From Crocinitomicaceae bacterium (GTDB lineage Bacteria; Bacteroidota; Bacteroidia; Flavobacteriales_D; Crocinitomicaceae): a DNA stretch of 64,000 nt. This document shows, in pieces, positions 52,925 through 63,112 of this stretch. Position numbers and translations under genes: made by a program. The notes beneath the pieces were generated by a model, which searched no databases, was not told the origin of the DNA, and was given only the letters and a program-made list of their open reading frames with translations. The stretch spans positions 21,654-85,653 of the forward strand of contig JAKVAQ010000021.1 of NCBI GenBank assembly GCA_022447665.1. The letters run 5' to 3'. Position 1 is the stretch's first letter. Each line of letters starts with the position of its first letter.

Positions 52925-54381
52925 TAACCTAATTTTTTATTTATTAATTGGGTCGCCATTTTTGGGTCAGCCTTTCCCCTACTTTTTTTCATTAATTGTC
53001 CCATTAAGAATCCCATTAATTTCTTTTCTCCATTCTTAAATCGTTCTACTTCAGCAGGATTTTCAGCAATTACTTCATCTAAAAACCCTTCTATTTCATT
53101 CCCATCATTACTTTGCAACCAATCATTATCAGCAGCTATTTTTTCTGGATTCCCAGGATTTTCTAGCATGGCAGGGAATATTTTCTGAGACGCTAAATTA
53201 TGCGAAACCTTACCCTCATCAATTAAGTTTACCAATTCTCCTAATTGCTCAGGGGTAATTTGAAATTCTGAAACTGGAATTGCCTGGGCGTTCAAGTATG
53301 ACTTCATATCTCCCATAACCCAGTTAGCCGCAGACTTATAATTTGAAGTTGTTTTAATCACCTCTTCAAAGTACAATGCAATTTCCTTTTGATCAGTAAG
53401 AATACCAGCGTCATATTCTGATAACTTTAATTCATTGGTATAACGCTTAAACAAGTAATTTGGTAACGGTGGCATGCCTTCCTTTACCTTGTCTATATGA
53501 TCCTGTGTTACACGAATTGGTTGCAAGTCTGGTTCAGGAAAGAAACGATAATCATTCGCTGCTTCCTTACTACGCATTGCAGTAGTTTCATTTGTTAAAG
53601 CGTTGTAATTTCTAGTTTCTTGAGCAATCTTTTCTCCTTTTTCTATGGCTATGATATGGCGCTCAATTTCATGCTCAATTGCACGCTGAACATTACGAAT
53701 AGAGTTCATATTTTTTACCTCAACACGCTGCCCATATTCTTTCGCTCCTTTCAACATCACAGAAATATTCGCATCACAACGAAGCGAACCTTCTTCCATG
53801 TTTCCATCACATATATCAAGGTAACGTACTAGTTTACGTATCTCAGTTAAATAATCGTAAGCCTCTTGCGAAGTAGCGATGTCCGGTTCCGAAACAATCT
53901 CAATAAGCGGAACACCAGCTCTATTTAGGTCGATAAGCGTATTGAATGGATCAATATCGTGGATACTTTTACCAGCATCTTCCTCCATATGAATTCTAGT
54001 AATTCGAATTCCTTTTTCATTGCCCTCAGCATCTTTAATCACAACCTCACCACCAGTACAAATTGGCGTTATATCTTGGGTAATCTGATACCCTTTTGGC
54101 AAATCTGGATAGAAGTAATTTTTTCGATCAAAGCTCTGATATTCGGCGATTTCACTACCAATTGCAAGTCCCATTTTAATCGCATAATTAATGGTCTGCT
54201 TGTTCATTCTAGGTAAGGTCCCCGGATGACCAAGTGAAATTGCACTTACATTGGTATTTGGTGCCGCTCCGTATTCATTAATATCATTTGAATATGCTTT
54301 TGTTTTAGTAAGCATTTGCGCATGGACTTCTAATCCAATTACTGGTTGATATTTATCGCGTATTTCCTGTGTTAGTTCCAT
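52924..54381 (-). CDS. gatB: Aspartyl/glutamyl-tRNA(Asn/Gln) amidotransferase subunit B
   Basis: Part of the GatCAB complex that converts misacylated Glu-tRNA(Gln) or Asp-tRNA(Asn). 485 residues, normal length. VIGLEVHAQMLTKTKAYSND, LGHPGTLPRMN, YFYPDLPKGYQI, NRAGVPLIEIVSEPD and LRCDANISV mark the catalytic half; the C-terminal helical YqeY-like part ends in KKSRGKADPKMATQLI. No gatA or gatC is within the window. Confidence 0.97.
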   Translation of the reverse strand: MELTQEIRDKYQPVIGLEVHAQMLTKTKAYSNDINEYGAAPNTNVSAISLGHPGTLPRMNKQTINYAIKMGLAIGSEIAEYQSFDRKNYFYPDLPKGYQITQDITPICTGGEVVIKDAEGNEKGIRITRIHMEEDAGKSIHDIDPFNTLIDLNRAGVPLIEIVSEPDIATSQEAYDYLTEIRKLVRYLDICDGNMEEGSLRCDANISVMLKGAKEYGQRVEVKNMNSIRNVQRAIEHEIERHIIAIEKGEKIAQETRNYNALTNETTAMRSKEAANDYRFFPEPDLQPIRVTQDHIDKVKEGMPPLPNYLFKRYTNELKLSEYDAGILTDQKEIALYFEEVIKTTSNYKSAANWVMGDMKSYLNAQAIPVSEFQITPEQLGELVNLIDEGKVSHNLASQKIFPAMLENPGNPEKIAADNDWLQSNDGNEIEGFLDEVIAENPAEVERFKNGEKKLMGFLMGQLMKKSRGKADPKMATQLINKKLG

Positions 54382-55194
54382 TTATAAACTAGCAATTAAT
54401 TCTTTCATTATCACTGTCATTTTTGGTTCTTGCTTTTCAGCTACCGCAATGATTTCAGGAATATCTATTGGTTTAATTTTTCCAGGTATTCCCAGGTCTG
54501 TTACAATTGAAATGGCAAACACTGGAATATCCATATGGCGAGCAACAAGTACTTCAGGAATCGTTGACATTCCTACCGTATCACCACCGATAATTCGGAG
54601 GTATTTGTATTCCGCTTCCGTTTCCAATGCAGGACCAGTTAATCCGGCATATACTCCTTCCTCAACTTTAATATCATTCGCTTTAGCAATCTCCAATGCT
54701 TTTGCTCTCATTTCAGGACTGTACGTTTCGTATAAATCAACAAATCGAGGTCCTAACTGATCAAGGTTTTCACCAATTAATGGGTTATCAGGAAATAGGT
54801 TGATGTGATCCTTAATGATGACAATCTCTCCTACTCCAAAATCTGGGTTCAATCCTCCCGCTGCGTTGCTCAAAAGAAGCTTTTCAACTCCTAAGAACTT
54901 CATTACGCGAATGGGAAAAGTAATTTGCTCCATTGAATACCCTTCGTAATAATGGAAACGCCCTTGCATGGCAACAACGTTCTTATTTCCCAACTTACCA
55001 AAGATTAATTGACCTGAATGGCTTTCTACAGTTGACAGAGCAAAATTTGGAATCTTAGAGTAATGGATTTTAGTTTCCACTTCTATTTCATTCACAAGAC
55101 CACCAAGTCCTGTACCTAATACAATTCCGATTTCAGGAGTCATTTTGACTCTTGCACTAATGTACTCTGCTGCTTCAGTTATCTTCTTTAACAT
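54382..55194 (-). CDS. Purine nucleoside phosphorylase (inosine/guanosine type)
   Basis: Phosphorolyses inosine and guanosine in purine salvage. 270 residues of the trimeric PNP-I family: GIVLGTGLGGLV, the phosphate histidine region GRFHYYEGY, SNAAGGLNPDF, and the base-site TGPALETEAEYKYLR with GGDTVGMSTIPEV. It overlaps lpxK by 20 bases and is directly followed by gatB, so the three unrelated genes are on one transcript. Confidence 0.93.
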   Translation of the reverse strand: MLKKITEAAEYISARVKMTPEIGIVLGTGLGGLVNEIEVETKIHYSKIPNFALSTVESHSGQLIFGKLGNKNVVAMQGRFHYYEGYSMEQITFPIRVMKFLGVEKLLLSNAAGGLNPDFGVGEIVIIKDHINLFPDNPLIGENLDQLGPRFVDLYETYSPEMRAKALEIAKANDIKVEEGVYAGLTGPALETEAEYKYLRIIGGDTVGMSTIPEVLVARHMDIPVFAISIVTDLGIPGKIKPIDIPEIIAVAEKQEPKMTVIMKELIASL

Positions 55195-56209
55195 ATGCCT
55201 TAATTAGCTGATTAAATTTGGGTTCATCATCAAGCTCCACGCTTATTTCTTGATAAAACCAAGGGTAATCTTTGATTGCCTCTTTAGTTTCATCGCCCTG
55301 TAGCCTCATTGCATCCTTTTCAGTTGTAATAATAGCTGGGGTTTTAGCGTCAGCAAATTTACCAAATATATTATGAATGTTTTGTAGATCTTTTATAGTG
55401 AAATTATGATGGTCATTAAAGTTGAAATGATGTAAAATATTGTAAGATTTTGAAAGCTCATTTTTCAATGGTTCACTTTTAGCAATTCCCGTCACAAGAA
55501 TGATATCCTTAGTGATGAAATCTTGTCCAGTTAACGATAGAATTTTACCGTACTTAATCTTTGAAAAGAATAGCGGAACATTTTCCAAAAGTCCTAATTT
55601 CTTTCTCCATTGAGCCTTGTCTAGGTCTAAGCTCGGACATTTCGTCAACACCACAACATCTGCTCTATTCTTACCATTACGAAACTCTCTCAAATCACCC
55701 ATAGGCAAAATAAAGTCTGCGCTGTAGGGCTGATCATACGTGGTTAATAGAATATTGAAACCGGGAGATATTGCTCTGTGCTGAAAAGCATCATCCAATA
55801 AAATGGTATTAGTTTCTGGTAAATTCCTCATGATATCTACCACACCAAGAACACGTTTTGCATCTACAGCAACGTTAATTTCTTTTCCGAATTTTTTGAA
55901 GTACTGAAAGGGTTCGTCACCAATCGTTTTCGCTGAATCTTCATTTCCTGCCAATCTAAACCCTTGTGTTTTTCTTCCAAAGCCTCTACTTAAGGTAACG
56001 ACATTCCGTTCTTCTTCCAAGAGCCTTATTAGGTATTCAACATGGGGAGTTTTTCCTGTACCTCCCATGCTTAAATTCCCAACATTTATAATTGGTACAG
56101 AAAATTTGGTTGATCTAAACCACTTCATTTTATACATGCCATTTCGCAGCAAGACTACCAACCCATAAAGCAAGGCAAAAGGAAATAGAAAAAATCGTAG
56201 AAACTTCAT
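55175..56209 (-). CDS. lpxK: Tetraacyldisaccharide 4'-kinase
   Basis: Phosphorylates lipid A disaccharide at the 4' position on the cytoplasmic face of the inner membrane. 344 residues, normal length. An N-terminal amphipathic membrane helix (FLRFFLFPFALLYGLVVLL) precedes the Walker A, GNLSMGGTGKTPHVEYLI; later motifs are SRGFGRKTQGF, LLDDAFQHRAISPG and TTEKDAMRL. Together with lpxH in this window it completes part of the lipid A pathway. Confidence 0.95.
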   Translation of the reverse strand: MKFLRFFLFPFALLYGLVVLLRNGMYKMKWFRSTKFSVPIINVGNLSMGGTGKTPHVEYLIRLLEEERNVVTLSRGFGRKTQGFRLAGNEDSAKTIGDEPFQYFKKFGKEINVAVDAKRVLGVVDIMRNLPETNTILLDDAFQHRAISPGFNILLTTYDQPYSADFILPMGDLREFRNGKNRADVVVLTKCPSLDLDKAQWRKKLGLLENVPLFFSKIKYGKILSLTGQDFITKDIILVTGIAKSEPLKNELSKSYNILHHFNFNDHHNFTIKDLQNIHNIFGKFADAKTPAIITTEKDAMRLQGDETKEAIKDYPWFYQEISVELDDEPKFNQLIKAYVKEDN

Positions 56210-56321
56210 TCAAAGCAAAGTTAAACTTCTAAACTAGATTAAATACTTGATAGAAGTTAACGAATAATAAAAACGTAAAATTGACTCCATTATTTCCTGA
56301 AAAAGGCTTTAAATTTAGCTT

Positions 56322-57098
56322 ATGCGAATGCTACTGCTTCTAATTTCTTTAGTCTCTAATATTACTTTTTCTCAAAAAACTAAATATGTTTTTAGTGTTC
56401 GCAAAAATGTCCATGCATTAAATGGAATTCAAGGTTATAAATCAACTTCATTCGAATCTCAGAAGAAAAGTTTAATGAAATATGGAGACGAAGTCATTGT
56501 TCTTGAATACATGCCCAACAAGGTTGAGTTAAATGGATACTTTGGAAAATGGGTTAAAATACTTTCTAGGGACACTGTATCCTTTGTTCCTGATGTTTAT
56601 CTATCGGACTTAGCATGTACGGAGGTTGACCAAACCTTTAAATACCTGAAAGATTATTTCTACGATAATTTTAAATATTTGGAAGGAGACAAACAATTCA
56701 AAATCACGGAATCCTTGAGACGGAGAGAAGCAAAGTTCAGCGAGGGTGATTACAGATTCAAGGGGGAAGATTGCTATTACTACGAAGAATTCAATTTCTC
56801 AAAGCGGCATTCCGTTCAGGAAGTATTTGTGGTGCTCCAAAATTTCAACTGGAATTTTCACGAGCTTTTATTTAACGATAGAGACTACGAGAAGAACGAA
56901 GATGGTCACTCTACAGCTCAATACTATAAACCATCGGATTTCATGACTCTAGACTATTTATTATCCTACAAGAAAAATGAAAAGGGAGAATACACTTACC
57001 TTTCAGCTTACTTCGACTGTGAGGCTGGTGGTGGATATTTGACGGCCGAAGAAACTTCAAACTCAATTAAAGTTTCACATGAATATGGATGTCATTAA
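56322..57098 (+). CDS. Exported protein of unknown function with an SH3-like N-terminal part
   Basis: 258 residues with a short signal peptide (RMLLLLISLVSNITFSQ). Residues 20-95 (KNVHALNGIQGYKSTSFESQ and GDEVIVLEYMPN) have a bacterial-SH3-like look: WVKILSRDTVSFVPDVYLS. The rest is tyrosine- and acid-rich without a motif that I know. It stands alone between lpxK and the convergent amidohydrolase-like gene, sharing the stop with the latter in TTAA. Confidence 0.55.
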   Translation: MRMLLLLISLVSNITFSQKTKYVFSVRKNVHALNGIQGYKSTSFESQKKSLMKYGDEVIVLEYMPNKVELNGYFGKWVKILSRDTVSFVPDVYLSDLACTEVDQTFKYLKDYFYDNFKYLEGDKQFKITESLRRREAKFSEGDYRFKGEDCYYYEEFNFSKRHSVQEVFVVLQNFNWNFHELLFNDRDYEKNEDGHSTAQYYKPSDFMTLDYLLSYKKNEKGEYTYLSAYFDCEAGGGYLTAEETSNSIKVSHEYGCH

Positions 57099-57898
57099 AG
57101 CGGATATTTCAAAATCTCCAATAAATCCTTAAAGTTATTCTTAAGCACTTCTTGCATAATTCCTGCGCGCTCCTCGTGATAATGACGCTCTGAATCATCC
57201 ATGTATAAGTTCTTATTACGCTCTAGCTGAAGGGCATGAATGTTTTTCGAAGGGTCTCCGAAGTAGCGGGTGATATGACCTCCCTTAAACGGATCGTTAT
57301 GATTGACCTGGTATTTTCCCCTCAGGTTCTCAAGTGTCTTTGTGATCAACTTTGTTGACGCAGATTTTTCATCATTATTACCGAGAATCATTTCAGGAAA
57401 AACTTCAGGACGAATACTTGGCACAAACGAACGAATGGAATGCTCATCCCACAAAAGAACCTGATCAAATTTCTCAATTCTAGCATCCAAAAACTCCTGA
57501 ATCTTCTGGTAATAGGGCCAATAATAAACATCTAATCTTCTTTTTACTTCCTCAATATTGGGCTCCTTCCCAGTTTTGTAGATGGGTTGACCTAGGAAAT
57601 CTGTTGTTGTGCAAAGTCCGGTAATCACTCTTCCATCATTGTACAACGGAACACTTTCAGGGTCTCGGTTAAGGTCAATTACCCATCGATGATAATGGGC
57701 ATAAACAACAGTGATCCCCAATTCTGCGGCAAAGGAATTTAATCGATCTAAATACCAATCTGTATCATCTAAATCCCCAACCTTATCTTCTTTATAATCG
57801 TTCTTTAACTCGTCGGGAAAGGCAGTCCCACAATGTGGTATACTTATGACGATTGGCACTTCGTTAGCTGTTGGTTCTATGACTTTGAAAGGATTCAT
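57095..57898 (-). CDS. N-formylglutamate amidohydrolase family protein
   Basis: 267 residues from the ATG at 57898; a GTG at 57916 would add six. The family motifs are IVISIPHCGTAFP (His metal ligand), YAHYHRWVIDLNR, WDEHSIRSF, GHITRYFGDPSKNIHALQLERNKNLYM. Hydrolyses N-formylglutamate in histidine breakdown where it is HutG, but close relatives act on other N-formyl or N-succinyl amides and no hut genes are here, so the substrate is open. Confidence 0.85.
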   Translation of the reverse strand: MNPFKVIEPTANEVPIVISIPHCGTAFPDELKNDYKEDKVGDLDDTDWYLDRLNSFAAELGITVVYAHYHRWVIDLNRDPESVPLYNDGRVITGLCTTTDFLGQPIYKTGKEPNIEEVKRRLDVYYWPYYQKIQEFLDARIEKFDQVLLWDEHSIRSFVPSIRPEVFPEMILGNNDEKSASTKLITKTLENLRGKYQVNHNDPFKGGHITRYFGDPSKNIHALQLERNKNLYMDDSERHYHEERAGIMQEVLKNNFKDLLEILKYPL

Positions 57899-58009
57899 TT
57901 TAGAATGATTTACCACGAAGATAAGCTTTTCTAGATTTCAACAACTGTGAATAACTTCCGCTCTTCCCACCCTATTTGGAGCTTATTTAATGCTTAATTT
58001 GGCCGTCCT

Positions 58010-58693
58010 ATGAAAAACCTGTCGGTCTGCTTATTGGCTATTGTTAGCCTAGGAATTACCTCATGTTCCAAAGAGAAAAATGATAACTACGTTGTTGCTA
58101 CAATTAAGACTGTAGATGCTGATACCGATGTTGGAATACCGGCTGAAGTTAAATTAGAATGGCGTAATGAAAAAGATGAAGAAGCAGGAATACAAACTGT
58201 AAATTTCAATAACACAAACAGCGCAGGTATTCTTCAAATTGAAGAGAAGTTAAAAGGGAAACCAAGGTATGTTCAAATCAAAGCACGCCCGTTTGATTAC
58301 TACGTTCCTCCTTATGTAAATGAATTGCATTTTGATGAGCAGGATATAGATATGGAAGAAACCAATATTCTAACATTCAGATTTTACCCGGTATACTATT
58401 ATAAATTTCACTTCAATTCAGTTGATTGTTTTGATGAGACCGATTCAATGCGATATACGTGGATTTATAGACCAACCATTGGTGAATTTGATCAGTCTGA
58501 ACCAGTTATGTTATATGGTTGTGTTGATCAAGTAATGCCAGCAGGACCAACCTATAGCGACGCTTTATACAGCTATGACGATGAAGTAACGCTGAAGTAT
58601 GACATTTGGAGAAACGGTGTGCATACGAGCAACACCATCGTTTATGAAAATCTAGCAAAAGCTACTGAAAACCTTATTGAAGTAGAATTCTAA
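58010..58693 (+). CDS. Lipoprotein of unknown function
   Basis: 227 residues with a lipoprotein signal (LGITSC). The mature part is beta-rich, with a first domain of the carboxypeptidase-regulatory look ([23 protein letters not shown]) and a second one with paired cysteines ([14 protein letters not shown]). It has no enzymatic motif. Its TAA stop overlaps the TAG stop of the convergent purC gene in CTAA. Confidence 0.6.
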   Translation: MKNLSVCLLAIVSLGITSCSKEKNDNYVVATIKTVDADTDVGIPAEVKLEWRNEKDEEAGIQTVNFNNTNSAGILQIEEKLKGKPRYVQIKARPFDYYVPPYVNELHFDEQDIDMEETNILTFRFYPVYYYKFHFNSVDCFDETDSMRYTWIYRPTIGEFDQSEPVMLYGCVDQVMPAGPTYSDALYSYDDEVTLKYDIWRNGVHTSNTIVYENLAKATENLIEVEF

Positions 58694-59640
58694 TTTAGAC
58701 TTGCCAGGCAGTCTAATACATTCTTTTCAATTCTTTCTTGAAGATTACTTACATCTCCAGAGCGATCGAATTTTTCACCAGTAACGATTTCGTATAGTTC
58801 TATGTAACGGTTCGTAACCAGGTTTACAAAATCATCTGGCATTTCAGGCATCGTTTGTCCTTCAAGTCCTTGGAATCCATTTTCAATTAACCACTCGCGC
58901 ACAAATTCTTTACTCAATTGCTTTTGGCGCTCACCAGCGGCTTGCTTTTCTTCGTACCCTTCTTTGTAGAAATAACGTGAAGAGTCCGGGGTATGAATCT
59001 CATCAATCAAATAAATCTTTCCGTCCTTTTTACCAAACTCATATTTCGTATCTACCAGGATTAACCCTTGCTCTGCCGCGATCTCAGTTCCTCTTTGAAA
59101 TAAGGCTCTTGTGTACTTTTCTAATTGCACATAATCCTCTTCGCTCACAATTCCCTGGCGAATAATCTCTTCTCTAGAAATGTCTTCATCATGACCTTCT
59201 TCAGCCTTTGTTGCAGGAGTTATAATTGGTTCAGGAAATTTATCATTCTCTTTCATCCCTTCAGGCATTTCAACACCACAAAGCAATCTTCTACCTGCTT
59301 TATATTCTCTAGCCGCATGCCCTGCCATATATCCACGTATTACCATTTCAACTTTGAATGGCTCACATTTATGCCCAACTGCCACCATTGGGTCTGGAGT
59401 ATCTATTAACCAGTTCGGAACAATATCTTCCGTAGCCTTTAAAAACTTTTTCGCTAATTGATTCAGCACTCTACCCTTAAAAGGAATAGCTCTTGGAAGA
59501 ATATGGTCAAATGCCGAAATTCTATCTGAAGCGACGATTACGATCATTCCATTATCCAATGAATAAACATCCCTTACTTTTCCGTTGTATACTTCAGTTT
59601 GTCCTGGGAAATTAAAATTCGTTTCTTTAACTGCTTCCAT
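58690..59640 (-). CDS. purC: Phosphoribosylaminoimidazole-succinocarboxamide synthase
   Basis: Eighth step of IMP synthesis: joins CAIR and aspartate using ATP. 316 residues, the longer type found in Bacteroidetes and yeast. [53 protein letters not shown] and [13 protein letters not shown] are typical. Its start shares base 59640 with the phoH stop, so the two genes are coupled. Confidence 0.97.
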   Translation of the reverse strand: MEAVKETNFNFPGQTEVYNGKVRDVYSLDNGMIVIVASDRISAFDHILPRAIPFKGRVLNQLAKKFLKATEDIVPNWLIDTPDPMVAVGHKCEPFKVEMVIRGYMAGHAAREYKAGRRLLCGVEMPEGMKENDKFPEPIITPATKAEEGHDEDISREEIIRQGIVSEEDYVQLEKYTRALFQRGTEIAAEQGLILVDTKYEFGKKDGKIYLIDEIHTPDSSRYFYKEGYEEKQAAGERQKQLSKEFVREWLIENGFQGLEGQTMPEMPDDFVNLVTNRYIELYEIVTGEKFDRSGDVSNLQERIEKNVLDCLASLN

Positions 59641-60572
59641 TATTCTTCAAATGCTTTAATAATCTTTTTTACTAGTTTATGACGAATCACATCGTTTTCA
59701 TCCAATTGAACGATCGAAATTCCGTCAATATCATTTAATCTCTTCAATGCGGAAACCAATCCTGAATATTGATTCCTAGGTAAGTCAATCTGAGAAATAT
59801 CGCCGGTAATGATAAACTTAGCCGACTTACCCATACGGGTTAAGAACATCTTCATTTGACTCTCCGTTGAGTTTTGAGCCTCATCTAAAATCACAAAGGC
59901 ATTGTCTAAGGTTCTACCACGCATAAAAGCTAAGGGAGCTACTTCAATAATTCCATGCTCAACAAATTCTGCGAGTTTTTCAGGTGGAATCATGTCACGC
60001 AAACCATCATAAAGCGGTTGCATGTATGGGTCTAACTTCTCTTTTAAATCTCCTGGAAGAAAACCTAAATTCTCTCCCGACTCAACAGCAGGTCTTGTTA
60101 AAATAATTCTTCTAACCTCTTTATTTTTTAATGCTGCAACAGCCAAAGCAACCGCAGTATAGGTCTTACCGGTACCAGCAGGTCCTATCGCAAAAACCAT
60201 ATCGTTCTTCTGCGACTCCATCACTAGCTTCCGTTGGTTCGCTGTTCTTGGCTTGATCACCTTACCATGCGTACCATGCACAATCGTTTCACCATGCTCA
60301 TCAAAAGGAATTTCCTCTCCTTCTTGGATCATGAGGTTATTAATATTGTTCTCGGTTAAGCGGTTGTATTTGTGAATATGTTTAAAAAGAAGTTCAATCT
60401 TTTTCTCAAACTTTTCGATTTGGCTTGGCTCTCCAATTACCTTGATTTCACTACCTCTAGATATGATTTTAAGTTGTGGAAAATAACCTTTGATTAACTT
60501 CAGCTTCTGATCATTCACACCAAGTAATTCCAATGGTGATACGCCTGTAATTTCTATGGTTTTCTCTTCCAA
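59640..60572 (-). CDS. phoH: PhoH family protein (PhoH-like ATPase, YbeZ type)
   Basis: 310 residues. The N-terminal third has a KH-like region ([34 protein letters not shown]), followed by a RecA-like core with Walker [16 protein letters not shown] and Walker [10 protein letters not shown], and a sensor [15 protein letters not shown]. YbeZ-type PhoH proteins act with YbeY in rRNA maturation and phosphate or stress responses, but the partner is not seen here. Confidence 0.92.
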   Translation of the reverse strand: MEEKTIEITGVSPLELLGVNDQKLKLIKGYFPQLKIISRGSEIKVIGEPSQIEKFEKKIELLFKHIHKYNRLTENNINNLMIQEGEEIPFDEHGETIVHGTHGKVIKPRTANQRKLVMESQKNDMVFAIGPAGTGKTYTAVALAVAALKNKEVRRIILTRPAVESGENLGFLPGDLKEKLDPYMQPLYDGLRDMIPPEKLAEFVEHGIIEVAPLAFMRGRTLDNAFVILDEAQNSTESQMKMFLTRMGKSAKFIITGDISQIDLPRNQYSGLVSALKRLNDIDGISIVQLDENDVIRHKLVKKIIKAFEE

Positions 60573-60621
60573 ACTGTTAATATATTTTAGAGGTTCTTAT
60601 TTTTATGATTGGATTATCATT

Positions 60622-60629
60622 TAATTTTG
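60622..60629 (+). promoter_or_regulatory. -7 promoter-like element (TAATTTTG) ahead of the SAM hydrolase gene
   Basis: Exact TAnnTTTG, 58 bases before the ATG at 60688. No -33 element is obvious at 21 bases. The leader would be about 50 bases long. Confidence 0.4.
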
Positions 60630-60687
60630 TCTAAAATTAGAAATTTCTACCCAACAAAAGGTCTAGAAATAAGAATTTGATGTAAAA

Positions 60688-61551
60688 ATGAGTATAGTTA
60701 CCTTAACTACTGATTTAGGCTTGAGCGACCACTTCGTCGCATCAATCAAAGGGCAACTAATCTCTCAAAATCCGAAACTTCAAATTATTGATATCACTCA
60801 TGAGGTAGAACCTTTTAGTCTAGCGCAAACGGCGTATTACTTGAACAATGTTTTCAGAGACTTTCCAGAAGGTACGATTCATTACATTGGTGTAGACAGT
60901 ATTCCACGCATTAATATCGGAAACGAACAGAACAACCGTTATCCAACAATAATGGAACTGGGTGGACATTACTTTATAGGATGTGATAATGGTGTTTTCT
61001 CATTGCTAAATAACTACCAACAGGCAAGTAAAATTATTCGTATCGATGACTTTTCTGCCAAGTTTGCTTTGAGACATCCGACGCGCTACATCTACATTCC
61101 CGCAATTTTAGCCTTAAGCAAGGGAAAATCTATTGACGAACTTGGAGAACCGGTGAGCGCTGTAACACGGGCAATTGTGCCTCAGCCTACCTTGGAAAAA
61201 GACCTTGTTAAAGGTTCGGTCATGCATATAGATCATTACGGTAACGTGATTGTGAACATTACCGAAAAGCTGTTTAATGAAATCGGCAAAAAGAATCCAT
61301 TCACCATATACTTTAAGCGTTCACAATATTTCATTGAAACGATATCTAAGAACTATCATGACGTACCAACAGGTGAAAAGCTCGCTCACTTTAATGAAAA
61401 CGGCTTTTTAGAAATTGCCATCAACAAAGGTGTGCGCGGCAATGGCGGAGGAGCAGACTCACTACTTGGTTTAAAAGTGAATGATATTATTCGAATTGAA
61501 TTCCACCCAAAAGGTTCTAAAGACAGTATAGATTCGTTATTTCCTACTTAG
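60688..61551 (+). CDS. SAM hydrolase / SAM hydroxide adenosyltransferase (DUF62 family)
   Basis: 287 residues. The family motif TLTTDLGLSDHFVASIKG binds SAM; the catalytic Asp lies in it. VEPFSLAQTAYYLNNV, the C-terminal VMHIDHYGNVIVNIT and GANGGG-like RGNGGGADSLLG complete the pattern. Related enzymes split SAM to adenosine and methionine with water, or to chloro- or fluoro-adenosine in halogenases. The physiological role in Bacteroidetes is unclear. The next gene starts one base after its stop. Confidence 0.9.
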   Translation: MSIVTLTTDLGLSDHFVASIKGQLISQNPKLQIIDITHEVEPFSLAQTAYYLNNVFRDFPEGTIHYIGVDSIPRINIGNEQNNRYPTIMELGGHYFIGCDNGVFSLLNNYQQASKIIRIDDFSAKFALRHPTRYIYIPAILALSKGKSIDELGEPVSAVTRAIVPQPTLEKDLVKGSVMHIDHYGNVIVNITEKLFNEIGKKNPFTIYFKRSQYFIETISKNYHDVPTGEKLAHFNENGFLEIAINKGVRGNGGGADSLLGLKVNDIIRIEFHPKGSKDSIDSLFPT

Positions 61552-61552
61552 C

Positions 61553-61837
61553 ATGATACAACGTATAGTAAAACTTACCTTCAAAGAAGAACACGCGGAA
61601 GAATTTGCTCAATTCTTTACTGAAGTGAAAACAAGAATTGAAAGTAATAAAGGATGTAATGAAGTACGATTGTTACGAGATGTTAACAATAGAAATATCT
61701 TTTTTACTTATAGTTTTTGGGATACTGAAGACGATATAAATACTTACAGAAAAAGCGAACTTTTTGGAATGGTTTGGCCAAAAGTTAAAAAATGGTTTGA
61801 CGATAAACCTGAAGCATGGTCTGTAGAACTACTTTAA
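61553..61837 (+). CDS. Antibiotic biosynthesis monooxygenase (ABM) family protein
   Basis: 94 residues, a ferredoxin-like dimer fold: RIVKLTFKEEHAEEFAQFFTEVK, a short acidic turn, then FFTYSFWDTEDDINTYRKSELFG. The ABM family includes heme-degrading monooxygenases, but many members only form dimers with unknown ligands and no heme ligand can be inferred here. It is in the operon with the SAM hydrolase. Confidence 0.8.
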   Translation: MIQRIVKLTFKEEHAEEFAQFFTEVKTRIESNKGCNEVRLLRDVNNRNIFFTYSFWDTEDDINTYRKSELFGMVWPKVKKWFDDKPEAWSVELL

Positions 61838-61847
61838 GTACATAGTT

Positions 61848-62561
61848 ATGAAATTACCACTTTATTTATTCATTCCATTCGCACTTTTACTATCATGCGC
61901 TGAGGAATCAAGCCAAAAAGAGTCGAATGAAGTTGAATTAACGGAAGAAATCGTTCAAGAAGACGAAGCTGTAGAAGAAATCATTGAAGCCCCTGCCATT
62001 GAAATTGAAGAAGTGGTAGAGGTAGAAAATGAAAACTGGCAAATTGATGATTATGTTCATTTTATTCTAGGTACCAAAGTTGGTAATACCTTCGAAGATG
62101 CAGAAGAACCTTATTATCACCATTACATGGATCTTGATATTGGTGCTGGATATGCTGAAGTTACAGGAGCTTACGAAGGAGCAAGCACTTATGTTTTATG
62201 GAGAATGGGAAATGGAAATGACCTTATTGGCACCACGAGTTATGGTTGTGGACCGGTTTGCGACTACAGTTATTTATTTCAAGAATATGATGGAACTAAA
62301 GCAACAGATGTAACAGAAACAATTCTTCCTCAAGAAGAAATTGCAGCACATTTTGAAAAGATTGAAAAGGAAATGCAGGACAAGTATCCCGACTTTACTG
62401 ACGATCCACATGGACAGTACATGTATCAACTTCCTAAAGAAGGGACTGATTTAACGCTATACATGTCTTACCATCTCAATGATTTCGAATTTCCGATTAT
62501 GGTATTGAGCTGGGATAAAGAGAAATTCTCAGTGAAGGAGAAAATGAGTGATTTGCCTTAA
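61848..62561 (+). CDS. Lipoprotein of unknown function with an acidic linker
   Basis: 237 residues with a lipoprotein signal ending LLLSC. Residues 20-65 are a glutamate-rich linker (EEIVQEDEAVEEIIEAPAIE). A globular domain of about 165 residues follows, with GTKVGNTFEDAEEP, YVLWRMGNGNDLIG and a CGPVCDYSY cysteine pair. No family is recognised. It is 10 bases after the ABM gene and likely cotranscribed. Confidence 0.6.
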   Translation: MKLPLYLFIPFALLLSCAEESSQKESNEVELTEEIVQEDEAVEEIIEAPAIEIEEVVEVENENWQIDDYVHFILGTKVGNTFEDAEEPYYHHYMDLDIGAGYAEVTGAYEGASTYVLWRMGNGNDLIGTTSYGCGPVCDYSYLFQEYDGTKATDVTETILPQEEIAAHFEKIEKEMQDKYPDFTDDPHGQYMYQLPKEGTDLTLYMSYHLNDFEFPIMVLSWDKEKFSVKEKMSDLP

Positions 62562-62595
62562 GGGTTACCTTCTCACCTAATCGACATAAAAGGAT

Positions 62596-63063
62596 ATGAA
62601 ATGCTTACTTATCCTTTTATTCTTTCTTCCTTTTCTTTCAATAGCTCAACGCTACCATAAACCTAAGCATGAGTTTCTAGGACCTCATCAAATTTGCCCC
62701 AATCTCACTTATACTTATCAAGGAATTCATTCTATGGGCGTTGATTTCGGTGCCATTGGCTTTATGAATGGTGAGAATTTTCTTGGACTTAAAGTTGGTG
62801 GTGCAATGCATCTCCAAAATGAGTATCGAAGTTATCGCCTACGAACGGGACTAGTTTATCAAAGAGCTGTTACCGATATTGTGAGCGTAGGCGCGAGAGC
62901 CTTTATTTCAAGACACCCGCGAGTAGGCATTGAAAGTATTGTCTTTAGTCCTTCCGTTGGTTTTCACCTAGGCGTTTTACAATTCTATTATGGCCTGAAT
63001 ACCCTTCCTGTTGGAGCATCAAATCTGAAAACACATACATTGAGCGTAATTATTGGGCATTAA
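62596..63063 (+). CDS. Exported outer-membrane-like protein of unknown function
   Basis: 155 residues with a signal peptide (KCLLILLFFLPFLSIAQ). The sequence alternates in a way that suits a small beta-barrel (MGVDFGAIGFMNGENFLGLKVGG, RLRTGLVYQRA, VGARAFIS, SVGFHLGVLQFYYGLNTLP). A good ribosome-binding site AAAAGGA lies six bases ahead of the ATG, uncommon in this window. The terminator at 63064 follows directly. Confidence 0.6.
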   Translation: MKCLLILLFFLPFLSIAQRYHKPKHEFLGPHQICPNLTYTYQGIHSMGVDFGAIGFMNGENFLGLKVGGAMHLQNEYRSYRLRTGLVYQRAVTDIVSVGARAFISRHPRVGIESIVFSPSVGFHLGVLQFYYGLNTLPVGASNLKTHTLSVIIGH

Positions 63064-63092
63064 AAAAGCCCACTCAAAAGAGCAGGCTTTCT
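63064..63092. terminator. Bidirectional terminator between the barrel gene and ndk
   Basis: AAAAAGCC-CA-CTC / GAG-CA-GGCTTT hairpin with an internal CA/CA mismatch, flanked by an A tract and a short T tract. It serves both convergent genes. Confidence 0.7.
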
Positions 63093-63112
63093 AAATATTA
63101 TATCGGATTTAA

